Source: Alphaproteobacteria bacterium MarineAlpha11_Bin1 | GTDB lineage: Bacteria > Pseudomonadota > Alphaproteobacteria > MPNO01 > UBA830 | Direction of reading: 5' to 3' | DNA: 64,000 bases | Assembly: GCA_002937455.1 (NCBI GenBank) | Contig: PTJZ01000001.1 | Coordinates: forward strand, 1-64,000 | Shown here: piece by piece, positions 56,429 to 64,000 of the stretch | Position numbering within the stretch: the first letter of the stretch is position 1 | How the letters are laid out: every line of letters begins with the position of its first letter | Translations under genes and position numbers: made by a program | The notes under the pieces: generated by a model | The model's input: only the letters and a program-made list of their open reading frames with translations | The model's database searches: none | What the model was told of the DNA's origin: nothing

Positions 56429-57319
56429 ATGTCGGATATCGATATTGCCCCGAGCGAAAGTGGAGTTGGAGCAGAGGTCCTCGGGATCAACCTAGCCCGC
56501 CCCCTCTCAGAAGAACTCCTAGAGAGGATACACGATGCCTTCGAAGAATATCGTCTTCTGGTCTTCCGCGACCTATACTGGACAGTCAAACAACAAGTCG
56601 CGTTTAGCGAGCATTTCGGAAAACTTGAGGATTTTCCCGACCCTAAAGATCAGGCGGACGGATACAAAACCGTGCTCCGTGTCACCAATATTGACCGCGC
56701 CACGAATACCATAAAATCGGTTGATGATCCTGGGCATAAGTCGTTCACGTTGGGCACATCAGCTTGGCACATCGACTCATCCTTTCGAACCGTACCGTCT
56801 AAAGCCTCGATTCTTTATGCGATAGAAATGCCGGACGAAGGAGGCGATACAATGTTTGCGGATACCACTCTCGCATACGATTCGCTCTCGGAAGAGCGAA
56901 AAAGTGCCCTCGAACATCTTGTAATTATTCATGATTTTGAGGAAACCCGTCGGCGTCACAACCTTCCGCCGCGGCCGCCTGAGGTACAGGCAATAACCCC
57001 CCCTGTACGCCAACCGCTTGTCGCTGAGCGCCCTAATGGCCGACGTGCACTATTTATAGGATCGCACGCAGCAGGGATTGAAGGGATGCCGATCGAAAAC
57101 GCCCGTGGATTAATCGACGAACTAGAGAAAATTTGCAACCAGCCAGACTACACATATCGGCATAAATGGCAGGTCGGTGACATGGTAATGTTCGATAATA
57201 TTTGCGTAATGCATCAGGCAATGCCCTATGACCTCGTAAACTCGCGCCGCTTACTACACCGGACAACTGTCGCGGGGGACATGCCTCTATCAAAAGTGGG
57301 GGGGGTAAGCTTAGTATGA
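56429..57319 (+). CDS. TauD/TfdA-type 2-oxoglutarate dioxygenase (third gene)
   Basis: A 296-residue Fe(II)/2-oxoglutarate dioxygenase. H114-x-D116 in AWHIDSSFR and a distal histidine in CVMHQAMPYD form the iron site; the RRLLHRTTV block has the oxoglutarate-binding arginine. The segment GTSAWHIDSSF resembles TfdA-type enzymes more than TauD. It is overlapped at the stop by a ferritin-like gene as ATGA, which implies that both are made together. A GGTAAGGA ribosome site precedes the ATG at 56429. Lies divergent from the NMT1-like gene. Confidence 0.88.
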   Translation: MSDIDIAPSESGVGAEVLGINLARPLSEELLERIHDAFEEYRLLVFRDLYWTVKQQVAFSEHFGKLEDFPDPKDQADGYKTVLRVTNIDRATNTIKSVDDPGHKSFTLGTSAWHIDSSFRTVPSKASILYAIEMPDEGGDTMFADTTLAYDSLSEERKSALEHLVIIHDFEETRRRHNLPPRPPEVQAITPPVRQPLVAERPNGRRALFIGSHAAGIEGMPIENARGLIDELEKICNQPDYTYRHKWQVGDMVMFDNICVMHQAMPYDLVNSRRLLHRTTVAGDMPLSKVGGVSLV

Positions 57320-58083
57320 CTAAAGATCATTCCTACACCCAGAAACTGGTTGATTTGGCCACGCCTTACTGGGAAACAGAGGCAGAGTTGACCCGCAGAT
57401 TCTTCAGTTCAAAGCCATCCAAAGAAATATGGATTAGCTATCTCAAAGCTGCTGTCTATAAGGAACTGAACCCTGTTATTGGTTACGGCTCAACGGATGG
57501 ATACTCGTGCGGTCTCCATATGGAGTTTGCGTCTTTAGTAGATAGATTTAACTCCGTCGACGACGGTATGGACCGACGAAGCTTTCATCATCGTTTAGAG
57601 CAGATGATAGAAGAATTTATGCATTTCACGGTTTTGGCGGAAGTATTTGAAGATCTCCTTGGCCGCCCATTACGACGTGGGGATGCCAAACAGCTACCTC
57701 AAGACGACAAACTGAACAAACTGCGGAACATTTATGTGAACTCTCCGAATCCTGCAGTGCGCGCTGTCATGGAGCTAACTGAGGGTGGTGGGACTGCGAC
57801 ATTCCGGGAAGGAGCAAAGCTGACCGGCGGTGATTTCGAGACTAAGCTTGCCGCAGCGTTCAAGGTTATCGCCGATGACGAAGATGGCCATGTGGACCAT
57901 GCCGCTTCCGATCTTAAAGAAAAGGTTAAATCCAACGACGATTTCGAATCAGCAAAAAATGCTCTCTTAGAAGTATCGATGCAGCGCCTCCACATGAGGA
58001 ATGAGATGTTTTCGCACATCATGTCGTCAGAAGAACTTAATTCCTATCTCACGTTTTGTGGAGGTCAGACTGTTGAGGTTTGA
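57316..58083 (+). CDS. Putative ferritin-like di-iron protein coupled to a dioxygenase
   Basis: A 255-residue protein of no recognised named family. Its spacing of acidic residues and two ExxH motifs, E100-x-x-H103 (in MIEEFMHF) and E189-x-x-H192 (in DDEDGHVDH), with single glutamates at 70 and 153 on other predicted helices, gives a full set of six ligands for a ferritin-like di-iron centre. It is helix-rich and lacks signal or membrane parts. It starts in the stop of the TfdA-like gene (ATGA). It might be an oxygen-activating partner or an iron store for the dioxygenase. Other explanations, such as a PqqC-like fold, are less likely from the motifs. Confidence 0.6.
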   Translation: MTKDHSYTQKLVDLATPYWETEAELTRRFFSSKPSKEIWISYLKAAVYKELNPVIGYGSTDGYSCGLHMEFASLVDRFNSVDDGMDRRSFHHRLEQMIEEFMHFTVLAEVFEDLLGRPLRRGDAKQLPQDDKLNKLRNIYVNSPNPAVRAVMELTEGGGTATFREGAKLTGGDFETKLAAAFKVIADDEDGHVDHAASDLKEKVKSNDDFESAKNALLEVSMQRLHMRNEMFSHIMSSEELNSYLTFCGGQTVEV

Positions 58084-58548
58084 GCCCGGCAGACAAGTCC
58101 GGAAGCAGACGAAATGTCGCGATCGGGATCGCTCGGGATCAGAAAAATATCTGTTTATCGCGCAACCTTTGCTATGGCGTAGAACCAAACACTTCTCATT
58201 TGCAATTCTATATCTTGGTAAAATGATTATGGCTCCGTCAGTCATTTTTGCTTTGTGAATGGCAATTAGGTTGGGAGACATTATCAGGCTCTTACATTCT
58301 TTTTTACCAATCGCGACGATACGGTAATTGAGTTTAGGTGACAGAGTACCCTGTTTAATAGTAAGTAAGCGGAAATCGTATCGGAATTCTCTCCATGCCT
58401 GTCATAAATTTCTGGATCGTCGAAGTTGTAGCATCTGATAGGTCAGTGGATTACCTTCCCAAAGACTCAGGCATTTATGTCCCGATTTGTTCAACACGCC
58501 GTTATCGGCTGACCTTCGGGACCCGGGAGCGAGAAAGGTTCCATCCTA
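58084..58548. other. 465-base gap without a convincing gene
   Basis: No gene is supported. A short direct repeat of TCGGGATC sits at the start (about 58112-58132). An 84-codon frame on the minus strand partly overlaps the ferritin-like gene and looks random. The gap marks a change in gene type before the phage-like hypothetical gene. Confidence 0.3.
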
Positions 58549-58992
58549 ATGGACATTGAGAGCTACGTCTCCAGAGCGCATTTATCTCTAAACTCCCTGG
58601 CAACGGCGGATAATCCCGATCTTCACCGAGCAGAAATTCCCGAGTCCTGCGATCATTACAGATGTAACTTGCGGGGACGTACGCACGAAATGGAATTTTA
58701 TTTCAGCTGTCCCATGGGTGAAGGTCCACCAACAATCGATGATACGATCCGGTATCTCGGCGCGGTTGCGGCCGAATATGAAGAATTTGACGATATAACC
58801 GATTGGGCAAATGAATACGGTTTCAACGCCAAACATCTCGATACCCGGAATGCATTCGATTCTTTAGCCCGCCTAACCCGAGAGCTTTGGCGACTAGTCG
58901 GTGACTCACTTTACGATGAACTCCGGGAGGGTATCGTTATAGAGCAGGCAGTAGATATGGCCTGGAGCAGTTTCGAAAGTTCTCAAAATTAG
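58549..58992 (+). CDS. Hypothetical protein resembling a phage or mobile-element family
   Basis: A 147-residue acidic protein of unknown function. The block HYRCNLRGRTHEMEFYFSCP near residues 36-55, then PPTIDDTIRYLGA and a DWANEYGFN motif near 84-92, resembles a conserved hypothetical protein frequent in phages and plasmids, which ends with a GDSLYDELRE-like segment as this one does. That suggests a laterally acquired gene. It stands alone among gene-poor DNA, with AGAAAGG before the ATG. No catalytic motif is seen. Confidence 0.65.
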   Translation: MDIESYVSRAHLSLNSLATADNPDLHRAEIPESCDHYRCNLRGRTHEMEFYFSCPMGEGPPTIDDTIRYLGAVAAEYEEFDDITDWANEYGFNAKHLDTRNAFDSLARLTRELWRLVGDSLYDELREGIVIEQAVDMAWSSFESSQN

Positions 58993-59653
58993 ATTCTAGT
59001 ATTCTCATTCGACTTTAACGTCTGCTGTGTAAGCGGCTTTAACGCTCCGAAATATTGCCGATTTTTATAATATCTTCGACCGCCGCGACGGACGAGGCTA
59101 CCCCCTCACCGCAGCTAAATCTATCCACCCCTCCGACATTTGTTGCACAGGCGATAGGGTCGGAGCTACCCGAAAGACATACATCTGCAGGACAGCATAC
59201 ACACGTTTCTCCTGAAAAACTTCGAGTGGACTATCGGTTCCCAAGCGATCCGGTGGGTTGATTTTTCCCTAAAAAAGAGCGGAGCGGCAAACCTTTCAGA
59301 GGCCTATGTCAGGATAAAGCGTGATCCATAATGAATTCCAGGATATGGACTCCAAGCACATGACCCAGTCATTATATAAATTGAGCTCGACGCTCTAGAT
59401 ATAAAAATTGTTGTTTCTTAACTTTTCTATCAGCAAATTAGGAGGCAATCTGGAAGAACAAATTAGAAGAAATAGATTTCTGTCTTCCCTAATCTGTATT
59501 TTAAGAGAAAAACTAACTTTTATGCTCTCGGAACTAACCTCATTGGAAACAAAACGTCACTAACATACTATTAAATCAACCTTTCTGATCAATTTAATCG
59601 GGAATCAGACAAGAGCGATTTTATACCACCAAAAATAATTTTATTTATTTCTG
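58993..59653. other. 661-base gene-poor, partly AT-rich gap
   Basis: No convincing gene is present. The part from about 59380 to 59650 is very AT-rich compared with the surroundings and includes an AGGAGG at 59440-59445 followed by short frames without a standard start. A cysteine-rich minus-strand frame near 59055-59240 has no ATG. With the phage-like gene upstream, the stretch could be a remnant of integrated DNA or a regulatory region for the aldo/keto reductase gene. Confidence 0.35.
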
Positions 59654-60469
59654 ATGCTGAAAAGAACTATTCCGTCCTCTGGCGAGAAAATCGCAGCCAT
59701 CGGCGTCGGAACCTGGCGCGGATTTGATATCGGATCGAAACCATCGGAGCGCGCTCCTAGACGCAGCGTTCTCGAAACGCTGCTGGGTTCGGAAGCATCA
59801 GTTATAGACTGTTCACCCATGTACGGTCGGTCCGAAGAAGTCGTGGGGGATATCTTGGCAGATCTTGCACGCGGCCAAAACGCTTTCATTGCCACCAAGG
59901 TTTGGGCCCGCGGCCGATCCCATGGAATATCCCAGATGAAAGCTTCTTTCCGCTTATTTAGAACAGATGTAATTGACCTGATGCAGATTCATAACCTAGT
60001 TGATTGGCGCACACAGTTAGCCACCATGCGTAGCTGGAAAAACGAAGGCCGCTTCCGATATCTTGGCTATACCCATTATCGCCCCGATGCATTTGATGAA
60101 CTGATGAACGCTATACGCTCGGAGCCGATAGATTTTCTTCAATTTTGCTACTCGATTATTGACCGCGATGCAGAAAAAGACATCCTGCCTTTCTGCCAAG
60201 CTAACGGGATTGCCACATTGATTAACTTACCGTTCGGCGGAGGCAGACTTTTGTCGCGATTGTCTCAGCGCCCACTGCCAGATTTAGCAACCGAGCTGGG
60301 ATGCTCCAATTGGGCACAGTACTGCCTAAAGTACGTGATTTCCCACCCCGGCGTCACTTGTTCTATACCCGGTACATCTAACCCCATACATATGGCAGAT
60401 TTTGTTGCGGCTAGCGACGGGCCAATGCCCGAAGAGCCACTTCGTAGGAAGATGGTGGAGGCGTTATAA
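59654..60469 (+). CDS. Aldo/keto reductase
   Basis: A 271-residue (alpha/beta)8-barrel NADPH-dependent reductase of aldehydes and ketones. The catalytic tetrad appears as an aspartate and Y56 in VIDCSPMYGRSEE, a lysine near 80 in FIATKVWA, and a histidine near 114 in LMQIHNLVDW. The IPGTSNP block near residue 238 is the cofactor-binding end. The start ATG 59654 lies next to the AT-rich gap, with a poor ribosome site. Its substrate is unknown. Confidence 0.9.
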   Translation: MLKRTIPSSGEKIAAIGVGTWRGFDIGSKPSERAPRRSVLETLLGSEASVIDCSPMYGRSEEVVGDILADLARGQNAFIATKVWARGRSHGISQMKASFRLFRTDVIDLMQIHNLVDWRTQLATMRSWKNEGRFRYLGYTHYRPDAFDELMNAIRSEPIDFLQFCYSIIDRDAEKDILPFCQANGIATLINLPFGGGRLLSRLSQRPLPDLATELGCSNWAQYCLKYVISHPGVTCSIPGTSNPIHMADFVAASDGPMPEEPLRRKMVEAL

Positions 60470-60507
60470 TAGGCCACTGTCTTAAGCGTCGATACATTTA
60501 GCGCGTC

Positions 60508-61650
60508 CTAACGGACGTTAGTTCCGCCGGTTACATGGGCAAGTGCGTCATCGAGATTTTTTACGGTCCGCTCAATATTGTGAAGTTTATCGAGGCCAAA
60601 CAATCCAACGCGGAACGTTCGAAAATCATCCGGCTCGTCACACATCAAAGGAACACCTGCAGCCGTCTGTAAGCCAGCAGCGGCAAACTTACTGCCGTTC
60701 TGTATATCTGGGTCGTCGGTATAGCAGACGACAACGCCCGGCGCTCCGTAATCCGGCGCCGCTAAGCTCTTGAACCCATGAGATGCCATCAAAGCGCGAA
60801 CTTGGTCTCCTAATTTCTGTTGCTCATCAAAAACCTTATCGAAACCATATTCATCAGTTTCGGTCATCGAGGCATGGAATTCTGAAATCGCGTCAGTCGG
60901 CATCGTCGCATGGTATGCGTGACCGCCGCCCTCATAAGCCTCCATAATTTGGAGCCATTTCTTGAGATCGGCTGCAAAACTTGAACTTTTAGTATCCTCG
61001 ATCCGTTCACGAGCAGTATCCCCGAGCATCACCAGGGCACTGCAAGGTGATGCACTCCATCCCTTCTGAGGGGCGCTGATCAGGACATCGATGCCCACTT
61101 TAGCCATATCAACCCAAATCGTACCTGATGCAATACAATCAAGTACGAACAATCCGCCAACGCCGTGAATTGCATCCGCAACCCGACGCATATAATCGTC
61201 AGGTAGGATCATACCGGCTGCAGTCTCGACGTGCGGCGCAAAAACTACATCCGGTTTCTCGGACGTTATCGCCGCTTCAACCTCTTCAATTGGTGGAGGA
61301 GCGAATGCGGCCTGATTTCCACCCTCAACAGGACGTGCCTTTAGAATGATTTCTTCTGACGGGATACCGCCGGCCTCAAAGATCTGCGACCAGCGAAAGC
61401 TAAACCAGCCATTCCTGATAACGAGGCACTTACGCCCCGCACCAAACTGACGCGCAACCGACTCCATGCCATACGTTCCGCCGCCAGGCACCAATATAAC
61501 AGAATGGGAATTGTAAACGCGTTTTAGGGTCGACGAAATCTCTGTCATTATACCCTGAAAAGTCTGGGACATATGGTTCAGAGATCGGTCAGTAAAAACC
61601 ACGGAATATTCTAGAAGTCCATCCGGATCTATGTCAGTCAAACCAGGCAC
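60508..61650 (-). CDS. Class V PLP-dependent aminotransferase (alanine/serine-glyoxylate type)
   Basis: A 380-residue PLP enzyme of the small-subunit class V family, close to alanine-glyoxylate and serine-glyoxylate aminotransferases. The Schiff-base lysine is K196 in SAPQKGWSASP, and GGGTYGMESVARQ near residues 56-68 binds the phosphate end. ETAAGMILPDDYM near 142 belongs to the cofactor region. It lies between an aldo/keto reductase (convergent) and an NtaA-type monooxygenase on the same strand, 79 bases downstream of that gene. Confidence 0.9.
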   Translation of the reverse strand: MPGLTDIDPDGLLEYSVVFTDRSLNHMSQTFQGIMTEISSTLKRVYNSHSVILVPGGGTYGMESVARQFGAGRKCLVIRNGWFSFRWSQIFEAGGIPSEEIILKARPVEGGNQAAFAPPPIEEVEAAITSEKPDVVFAPHVETAAGMILPDDYMRRVADAIHGVGGLFVLDCIASGTIWVDMAKVGIDVLISAPQKGWSASPCSALVMLGDTARERIEDTKSSSFAADLKKWLQIMEAYEGGGHAYHATMPTDAISEFHASMTETDEYGFDKVFDEQQKLGDQVRALMASHGFKSLAAPDYGAPGVVVCYTDDPDIQNGSKFAAAGLQTAAGVPLMCDEPDDFRTFRVGLFGLDKLHNIERTVKNLDDALAHVTGGTNVR

Positions 61651-61729
61651 TGCGCCCTCCTGTCTTTACGGCTACCAATTAAGTATTTAACAGCTTTGCA
61701 CCGAAAAGCTACTCAATGGCGGAGGTGTC

Positions 61730-63076
61730 CTACTCTGCCGCCTGTTGTCCCGGGAAGAAGCGATTTTTGGGACGCGACAGCCCCAGATTTTCTCGCAGGG
61801 TCGTTCCTTCGTATTCTGTTCGGAACAGCCCACGACGCCGAATTTCGGGAACAACTCTATCAACTACATCGTCAAGCCCTTGTGGCAAATAAGGAAACAT
61901 GATCGTAAATCCGTCACTACCCCTGGTTTCCAACCATTGTTCCATATCGTCAGCTATAGACTCGGGTGTCCCAACCATGGCAAGGCCCGAATATCCTCCC
62001 AATCGCTGAGCCAGTTGGCGGACACTCAGACCTTCTCTATCCGCTAACAAAACCGCGCGGTCACGGCCAGATTTGGTAGCGTTACTCTCGGGCATCTTGG
62101 CCGGTAATGGTCCATCAGGATCAAATTTTGATGCATCTACTCCCAAGGTAATCGAAAGCGAAGCAATGGCGCTTTCCTCATGCACTAGACTATCAAGCTT
62201 GGTTCGCTTCGCCTTAGCCTCGTCAAGAGTATCTCCGACAACAACCATACAGCCCGGCATGATTTTCAATTGATCGGGGTCGCGCCCAATTTCCTGCATT
62301 CGGCCCTTTACATCGCTATAGAAAGCCTGACCCGCTTCAAGGCTACTTTGAGCCGCGAACACAGCTTCGGCCGTTTCAGCTGCGAGTTGGCGCCCAGCGT
62401 CAGATCCACCAGCCTGCACAATAACTGGCCAGCCTTGTATTGGCCGCGCAATATTCAATGGGCCTCGAACATTAAAAAAATCGCCATTATGATCCAACAC
62501 ATGCATTTTCTCGGGATCCATGAAAAACCCGGACTCTTGGTCACGGAGGAACGCGTCTTCTGCCCAGCTATCCCAAAGCCCGGTCACCACATCATAGAAT
62601 TCCCGTGCTCGCCGATATCGCTCAGCATGTTCAAGGTGATCTTTCTTACCGAAATTCATTGAAGCATCGGGGTTGGAGGTCGTTACAATATTCCAACCGG
62701 CACGACCGCCGCTGATATGGTCCAGTGACGCAAAGCGCCGCGCGATATGATAGGGCTCATCATAGGTAGTCGAACCAGTTGCCATAAGGCCCAAATGTTC
62801 GGTTACCATGGAGAGGGCGGATAGCAACGTGAAGGGCTCGAACGAGGTAGGTGTTGTTGACCGGCGCAGCGCCTCCACCGGCATGTTAAGTACAGCGAGA
62901 TGATCAGCCATAAAAAAACTATCGAACTTCGCTTCCTCGAGCCGCTGGGCAAACTTCTTGATATGTCCAAAATTGAAATTCGCGTCTGCATAGGCACCTG
63001 GCCAACGCCAGCTGCCGGTATGAATGGTCGTCGGTCGCATAAACGCATTCAATTTGATCTTGCGGTCTCTGCTCAT
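61730..63076 (-). CDS. NtaA/SnaA/DszA-type FMN-dependent monooxygenase
   Basis: A member of the LLM superfamily of 448 residues from ATG 63076; an upstream start at 63154 is less likely. Blocks such as GSWRWPGAYADANFNF near residues 20-35, SFFMADHLAVL near 55 and the GWNIVTTSNP segment are typical of nitrilotriacetate, pristinamycin and dibenzothiophene-sulfone monooxygenases. A separate flavin reductase supplies FMNH2 but none is seen here. The substrate is unknown; sulfur heterocycles or aminoacetates are possible. Confidence 0.88.
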   Translation of the reverse strand: MSRDRKIKLNAFMRPTTIHTGSWRWPGAYADANFNFGHIKKFAQRLEEAKFDSFFMADHLAVLNMPVEALRRSTTPTSFEPFTLLSALSMVTEHLGLMATGSTTYDEPYHIARRFASLDHISGGRAGWNIVTTSNPDASMNFGKKDHLEHAERYRRAREFYDVVTGLWDSWAEDAFLRDQESGFFMDPEKMHVLDHNGDFFNVRGPLNIARPIQGWPVIVQAGGSDAGRQLAAETAEAVFAAQSSLEAGQAFYSDVKGRMQEIGRDPDQLKIMPGCMVVVGDTLDEAKAKRTKLDSLVHEESAIASLSITLGVDASKFDPDGPLPAKMPESNATKSGRDRAVLLADREGLSVRQLAQRLGGYSGLAMVGTPESIADDMEQWLETRGSDGFTIMFPYLPQGLDDVVDRVVPEIRRRGLFRTEYEGTTLRENLGLSRPKNRFFPGQQAAE

Positions 63077-63348
63077 GACTCGGGGTTCTCTGGTTAAATT
63101 TTCTAAGCAAGCATACCTTGGCAATTCAAATTTGTCGGTAGCGCTGCGAAACAATCAGTTTTCGTCGCTGTGACAAACTGGAACACCAAAATCTTCCAAC
63201 TTATGGGCCGAACATCAGCCCTATAGGCAAATACCGACCGTATTTTCAACGCGTTGTTATAATAGGTTGGTTTATTTTAACCGCAATTAAATGTGTCTTA
63301 CCACAATGATTGGCGCGGGTTCTATGTGTTATACGTTCAGACTTACTT

Positions 63349-64000
63349 TTATCGATTTGCGTTCGCGATTGTCTCCAGCACACGCCGCGGAGTCATCGGG
63401 GTTTCTGTCACTTCGACATCGAGTCCGCTTAGTGCATCGTTAATGGCATTTGCGATTGCCGCGGGGGGCGGAATGGCGCCACCCTCACCTAGACCTTTAA
63501 CCCCATACTCCGTCAGAGGCGACGGAGTTACAAGGTGATCAAGACGTAGGTTAGGGAGATGCGTCGATCCCGGCATCGTGTAATCCGCAAATGTGGAAGA
63601 TAGTGGCTGTCCATCTGCGTCGTACCGTGACTCCTCGAACAACGCGGTACCCACACCCTGCAGGGCCCCGCCGATGATCTGACCATCAACAATCATCGGA
63701 TTAACGATGGTGCCGCAATCCTCTGAAATCACGTAATCTAATATTTCTACCTGCCCGAGTTCTGGATCAACTGATACGACACAGGCATGGGTGGCATAGG
63801 AAAATGGGCTTTTGTCCGGTGTTGGTCTAAAACCCGATGTTACTTCAACGCCGGATGGATTAATGTCAGATGGCAAGTCCTCTGGATTACGATGCCAGAC
63901 GCGGGCGATCTCCTCGAAGGTCACATTACCGGACGGACCGATAACGCTGGCCAACTCTATTCTGGTCTCGTCAAACTCACATTGTAGAAGATGTGCCCCG
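63349..64000 (-). CDS. C-terminal part of a CoxL-like molybdenum hydroxylase
   Basis: The frame ends at 63349 and runs past the right edge on the minus strand, so only the last 217 residues are visible. They show the C-terminal domain of the xanthine oxidase large subunit, with GLGEGGAIPPPAAIANAI containing the catalytic glutamate, and the EILDYVISEDCGTIVNP block. It is a second CoxL-like gene in the window, not a close duplicate of 19568-21892. No small or medium subunit is visible. Confidence 0.9.
   Translation of the reverse strand, partial: GAHLLQCEFDETRIELASVIGPSGNVTFEEIARVWHRNPEDLPSDINPSGVEVTSGFRPTPDKSPFSYATHACVVSVDPELGQVEILDYVISEDCGTIVNPMIVDGQIIGGALQGVGTALFEESRYDADGQPLSSTFADYTMPGSTHLPNLRLDHLVTPSPLTEYGVKGLGEGGAIPPPAAIANAINDALSGLDVEVTETPMTPRRVLETIANANR

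Noticed and set aside
58027..58281. 84-codon minus-strand frame at the end of the ferritin-like gene
   Set aside because: It overlaps the coding strand and has no features; likely a shadow.
59055..59261. Open frames on both strands, including a cysteine-rich minus-strand stretch
   Set aside because: The minus-strand stretch has no ATG and both frames are short enough to arise by chance. It was not added as a gene.
59440..59560. AGGAGG followed by a short frame without a standard start
   Set aside because: Only CTG or ATC starts follow and the product has no recognisable feature.

Overview
The window looks like chromosomal DNA of an alphaproteobacterium, probably a metabolically versatile, Rhodospirillales-like heterotroph. 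The evidence is a C4-pathway 5-aminolevulinate synthase, a fabI-aroC pair, a tlyA-dxs-ispA-xseB-histone-deacetylase-like chain, and the style of the oxidoreductase families. GC content is moderate, judged by eye near 50%. No rRNA, tRNA, CRISPR array or intact insertion sequence was recognised.

Layout. 1-8.2 kb: an unreported partial GIY-YIG-type ORF overlapping fdhD, then molybdenum cofactor gene moaA, a class III aminotransferase, hemA, a PadR-like regulator, an SDR and a universal stress protein. 8.5-17.8 kb: housekeeping genes pdxH, fabI, aroC, tlyA, dxs, ispA, xseB, a histone-deacetylase-like amidohydrolase and a methyltransferase. 17.9-27 kb: a UbiD-type decarboxylase, an orphan CoxL-like molybdenum hydroxylase subunit and a cytoplasmic sulfite dehydrogenase soeABC, with a short relic of a metallo-beta-lactamase-fold protein between the last two.

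27-35.5 kb: an esterase-like hydrolase coupled to a luciferase-like monooxygenase, an arfB / AtzG-like / amidase overlap chain, a Cys-motif protein of unknown function, and an EmrAB-type efflux system with a MarR regulator. 35.5-46.9 kb: a catabolic block with two TauD/TfdA and two phytanoyl-CoA-type dioxygenases in one operon, a hydrolase, a frameshifted Rieske oxygenase remnant, an AMP-ligase, a GMC oxidoreductase, and an HpaB-type monooxygenase divergent from a MarR regulator.

47-58 kb: four consecutive EamA transporters plus a fifth nearby, a glutathione transferase, a second UbiD-type decarboxylase, a quinone-oxidoreductase-like MDR protein, a signal-less NMT1/THI5-like protein, and a translationally coupled pair of a TauD/TfdA dioxygenase and a putative ferritin-like di-iron protein. 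58-64 kb: a phage-like hypothetical gene flanked by gene-poor, partly AT-rich DNA, an aldo/keto reductase, a class V aminotransferase, an NtaA-type monooxygenase and the C-terminal part of another CoxL-like subunit.

Together the genes suggest oxidation of diverse small organic, aromatic or sulfonated compounds. MoaA supplies the molybdenum cofactor pathway and FdhD may serve molybdoenzymes. SoeABC could oxidise sulfite released elsewhere. The most unusual item is the dioxygenase/ferritin-like pair at 56.4-58.1 kb. All functional calls rest on motif recognition by eye; no database search was run.
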